Below, piece after piece: positions 34,258 through 35,918 of a stretch of 35,918 bases of DNA (position 1 is the first letter of the stretch; every line of letters starts with the position of its first letter). The translations under genes were made by a program, and so were the position numbers. The notes under the pieces are model-generated. The model saw nothing but the letters and a program-made list of their open reading frames with translations. It did not search any database and was not told where the DNA came from. The stretch spans positions 1-35,918 of the forward strand of contig CANQDW010000017.1 in assembly GCA_947593975.1 (NCBI GenBank). The letters are read 5' to 3'. The stretch is from an uncultured Lachnospiraceae bacterium. GTDB lineage: Bacteria; Bacillota; Clostridia; Lachnospirales; Lachnospiraceae.

Positions 34258-35031
34258 CTATACGTCATAATACCTGCTGTTTTCATAATCAGCCTTGCCG
34301 GTCTCTTTTTTATAATCAGAAAAATTCCTTCCCGAAGCATGCCTGAAGAAATATGAAAATGCCGATATCGAACCGAAACCGAGTTTTTCAGCGATCAAAG
34401 AACAGCTCATCCCCTGCTTTATATACGCTATCGCCATATTAACCTTAAGCCCGGCTATATATTTATTCGGGGTAACACCTATATCCTTTTTAAAGCATCT
34501 TATTATGTGATTTACGTTTCTTTTAAGTTTGGATGCAAGCAAATTCACGGACAACTCAGAAACCGGCGTGTTGTGAAGTACAGAAAGCGCCTCAAGCGTA
34601 ACTTCGGAATAGCTTCCGTCCGATTCCAGATAATCCCCAAGATAATATAAAAGCAACTCAAAATAATCATTTACTATCTCGATCTGCTTTATTGGCGTTT
34701 TAAAATCCTCGCTTATAAGCCCGGCAAGCGCGCAAAGCATTTTATCTTCCGACAGGTCTATTTCTATATAATCTTTTCCGCAAAGCCCCTTGTATGTGCT
34801 AAAGTCAAAAAACACATGGTCTACCGGGTCATTTTCATCCTGATGCACCTTAAAATCCGGAGAAGCGCGGAACACATACATATACCCCGGCTTAAGCGGT
34901 ATGTTATTTTTATAAAACGCCGTACCGCTTATTATATAGTATATCCTGTTCACAACATACGACGGATTATAATACCAGTTATAAGGGTTATATACCCTTC
35001 CGTATGATAAAAGCGAATAATTCCTGAACAT
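34258..35031 (-). CDS. AraC-family transcriptional regulator
   Basis: This 257-residue protein has an N-terminal cupin-like sugar-sensing domain (about 20-130, with YYIISGTAFYKNNIPLKPGY) and a C-terminal double helix-turn-helix (about 155-245, with NVNHIIRCFKKDIGVTPNKY, then IAEKLGFGS and FSYFFRHASGRNFSDYK). I chose ATG at 35031, with AAAGGGG nine bases upstream. An ATG at 35070 lacks a site and sits near the likely transcription start. It is divergent from a secreted GH2 gene, so it most likely controls that gene and perhaps the ABC/GH5 operon in response to a glycan breakdown product (inference). Confidence 0.93.
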   Translation of the reverse strand: MFRNYSLLSYGRVYNPYNWYYNPSYVVNRIYYIISGTAFYKNNIPLKPGYMYVFRASPDFKVHQDENDPVDHVFFDFSTYKGLCGKDYIEIDLSEDKMLCALAGLISEDFKTPIKQIEIVNDYFELLLYYLGDYLESDGSYSEVTLEALSVLHNTPVSELSVNLLASKLKRNVNHIIRCFKKDIGVTPNKYIAGLKVNMAIAYIKQGMSCSLIAEKLGFGSISAFSYFFRHASGRNFSDYKKETGKADYENSRYYDV

Positions 35032-35076
35032 ATGCCGCAGCCCCTTTCTCTTTTTGCCTTCTGTCTTCATATTATA

Positions 35077-35107
35077 ATAATATCGATTTTTCTAAAATAT
35101 TAGTCAA
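35077..35107 (-). promoter_or_regulatory. Candidate promoter of the AraC-family gene
   Basis: TTGACT (35102-35107 on the minus strand) is followed by TATTAT at 19-base spacing or GATATT at 17. Transcription would begin near 35070, which supports the internal ATG at 35031 as the start. The 35071-35199 gap is AT-rich and also holds the GH2 promoter; I cannot place operators. Confidence 0.4.
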
Positions 35108-35199
35108 CTATTATTATATACAAGCCGCATAAATAATTCTACAATAACTTTATAAACCGCAGCCTTAAAAGTTTGTAAAATCAAAAAGGAGGAAAAGCA

Positions 35200-35918
35200 A
35201 TGTTAAAGAAAATCAGCATATTTTTATTAATTATTGCTCTTATAATACCTATGTGCGAAATACAAAGCAGCAGTTCCACAAAAGTTAAAGCAGCCGATAA
35301 CGTATCGGCATTTACGCGTCAGACTATCAATTTTAACAGGGAATGGAAGTTTGTACGCGACGACGCGGCAGGCGCCGGCGACGAAAACTATAACGATTCC
35401 AGCTGGTATAACGTGGGCCTTCCTCACGATTTCAGCATCCCTTACTGGCAGGAAGAAAAACATTATACGGGCTACGGCTGGTACAGAAAGACTTTTGATA
35501 TAAAGAGCGAATGGGCGGGCAAGCATATCACTCTTGATTTCGCAGGCGTTTTCCATACGGCCGAGGTGTATATAAACGGACAGTTCGCCGGTATGCACGA
35601 AGGAGGATATACAGGATTTGAAATAGATATTACCGATTATGTGCGTATAGGAAGCAACGTCGTTGCTGTAAGGGTAAATAACCTTTGGAGGGCCGACCTT
35701 GCGCCCCGTTCCGGCGACCACATGTTTACCGGCGGAATATACAGGGACGTAAACCTCGTTATAACAAGTCCCGTGCATGTGACATGGTACGGTACTTTCG
35801 TACAGACGCCGGATGTCTCAAAGGAACGCGCCAACGTAAGGATGCTTACCGAGATAGCAAACGACAGCAATTCGGCTCAAACTGTAAATGTTATCAATAC
35901 CGTATACGACGCGTCGGG
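35200..35918 (+). CDS. Secreted GH2-family glycosidase, partial (runs off the right edge)
   Basis: The frame is open from ATG at 35200 to the end, giving 239 residues. A strong AAGGAGG site lies just upstream. A signal peptide is clear: MLKKISIFLLIIALIIPMC, then a Ser-rich stretch and a likely cleavage near KVKA/ADN. The mature part is the GH2 sugar-binding jelly roll: FNREWKFVRDD, the conserved LPHDFSIPY, YTGYGWYRKTF, AEVYINGQFAGMHEGGYTGF and APRSGDHMFTGGIYRDVNL. This is typical of beta-galactosidase, beta-glucuronidase or related enzymes. The catalytic barrel lies outside the window, so the activity cannot be fixed. It is divergent from an AraC regulator. Confidence 0.92.
   Translation, partial: MLKKISIFLLIIALIIPMCEIQSSSSTKVKAADNVSAFTRQTINFNREWKFVRDDAAGAGDENYNDSSWYNVGLPHDFSIPYWQEEKHYTGYGWYRKTFDIKSEWAGKHITLDFAGVFHTAEVYINGQFAGMHEGGYTGFEIDITDYVRIGSNVVAVRVNNLWRADLAPRSGDHMFTGGIYRDVNLVITSPVHVTWYGTFVQTPDVSKERANVRMLTEIANDSNSAQTVNVINTVYDAS

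Noticed and set aside
35227-35778. 183-codon minus-strand open frame at the right end
   Set aside because: Antisense to the GH2 gene, whose signal peptide and family motifs are unmistakable.

Overview
The window looks like a chromosomal piece of an anaerobic, gut- or rumen-type Clostridia bacterium, most likely a Lachnospiraceae member. This is inferred from the moderately AT-rich DNA, strong AGGAGG-type ribosome binding sites with some TTG and GTG starts, a split transketolase, a CIRCE operator, the aroK-aroD-Xaa-Pro peptidase-efp neighbourhood, LCP and NSS proteins, and several plant-glycan enzymes. I saw no tRNA, rRNA, CRISPR array, intact insertion sequence or prophage.

Layout. (1) 1-958: the start of a YdeI/OmpD-associated gene runs off the left edge. 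A gene-poor AT-rich stretch of about 700 bases follows, holding a three-way-junction inverted repeat and a helically phased array of TATATCA-like heptamers. (2) 959-2632: a Bce-type two-component system (intramembrane-sensing kinase and OmpR-type regulator). A perfect BceR-type operator lies just past the kinase stop, but no BceAB transporter follows. (3) 2760-6281: efp, aroK, aroD, an M24 Xaa-Pro peptidase and a YqeG phosphatase. (4) 6281-11897: araD, split transketolase, a GH27 enzyme and a Na+/solute symporter, read leftward from a good promoter at 11869-11897. The GH27 active site carries an Asp-to-Ile change that points to beta-L-arabinopyranosidase, so the set reads as L-arabinose release, uptake and pentose-phosphate processing. 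The symporter stop overlaps the yqeG start, linking this operon to the housekeeping genes.

(5) 11919-17620: an NSS transporter, a large hybrid histidine kinase on the plus strand, an unknown membrane protein and a signal-less amidase. (6) 17697-19899: htpG, with unusually long charged linkers and a perfect CIRCE element upstream of its promoter. (7) 19920-26041: a DUF362 protein, an LCP ligase-like protein, an ABC exporter and a debranching-enzyme homologue that has lost all three catalytic residues. (8) 26212-30932: an ABC-F protein with one degenerate nucleotide site, a CNNM/CorC-type membrane protein, an orphan MinD/CpaE-like protein with a broken P-loop, and pyrE.

(9) 30965-35918: a NatA-like ATPase followed by an ABC-2 permease fused in one reading frame to a GH5 endoglucanase-like domain, then an AraC-family regulator divergent from a secreted GH2 enzyme that runs off the right edge. 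The most unusual items are the permease-GH5 fusion, the debranching-like pseudoenzyme, the phased heptamer array, the orphan BceR operator and the GH27 specificity switch. All functions are from reading the sequence; no database search was run.
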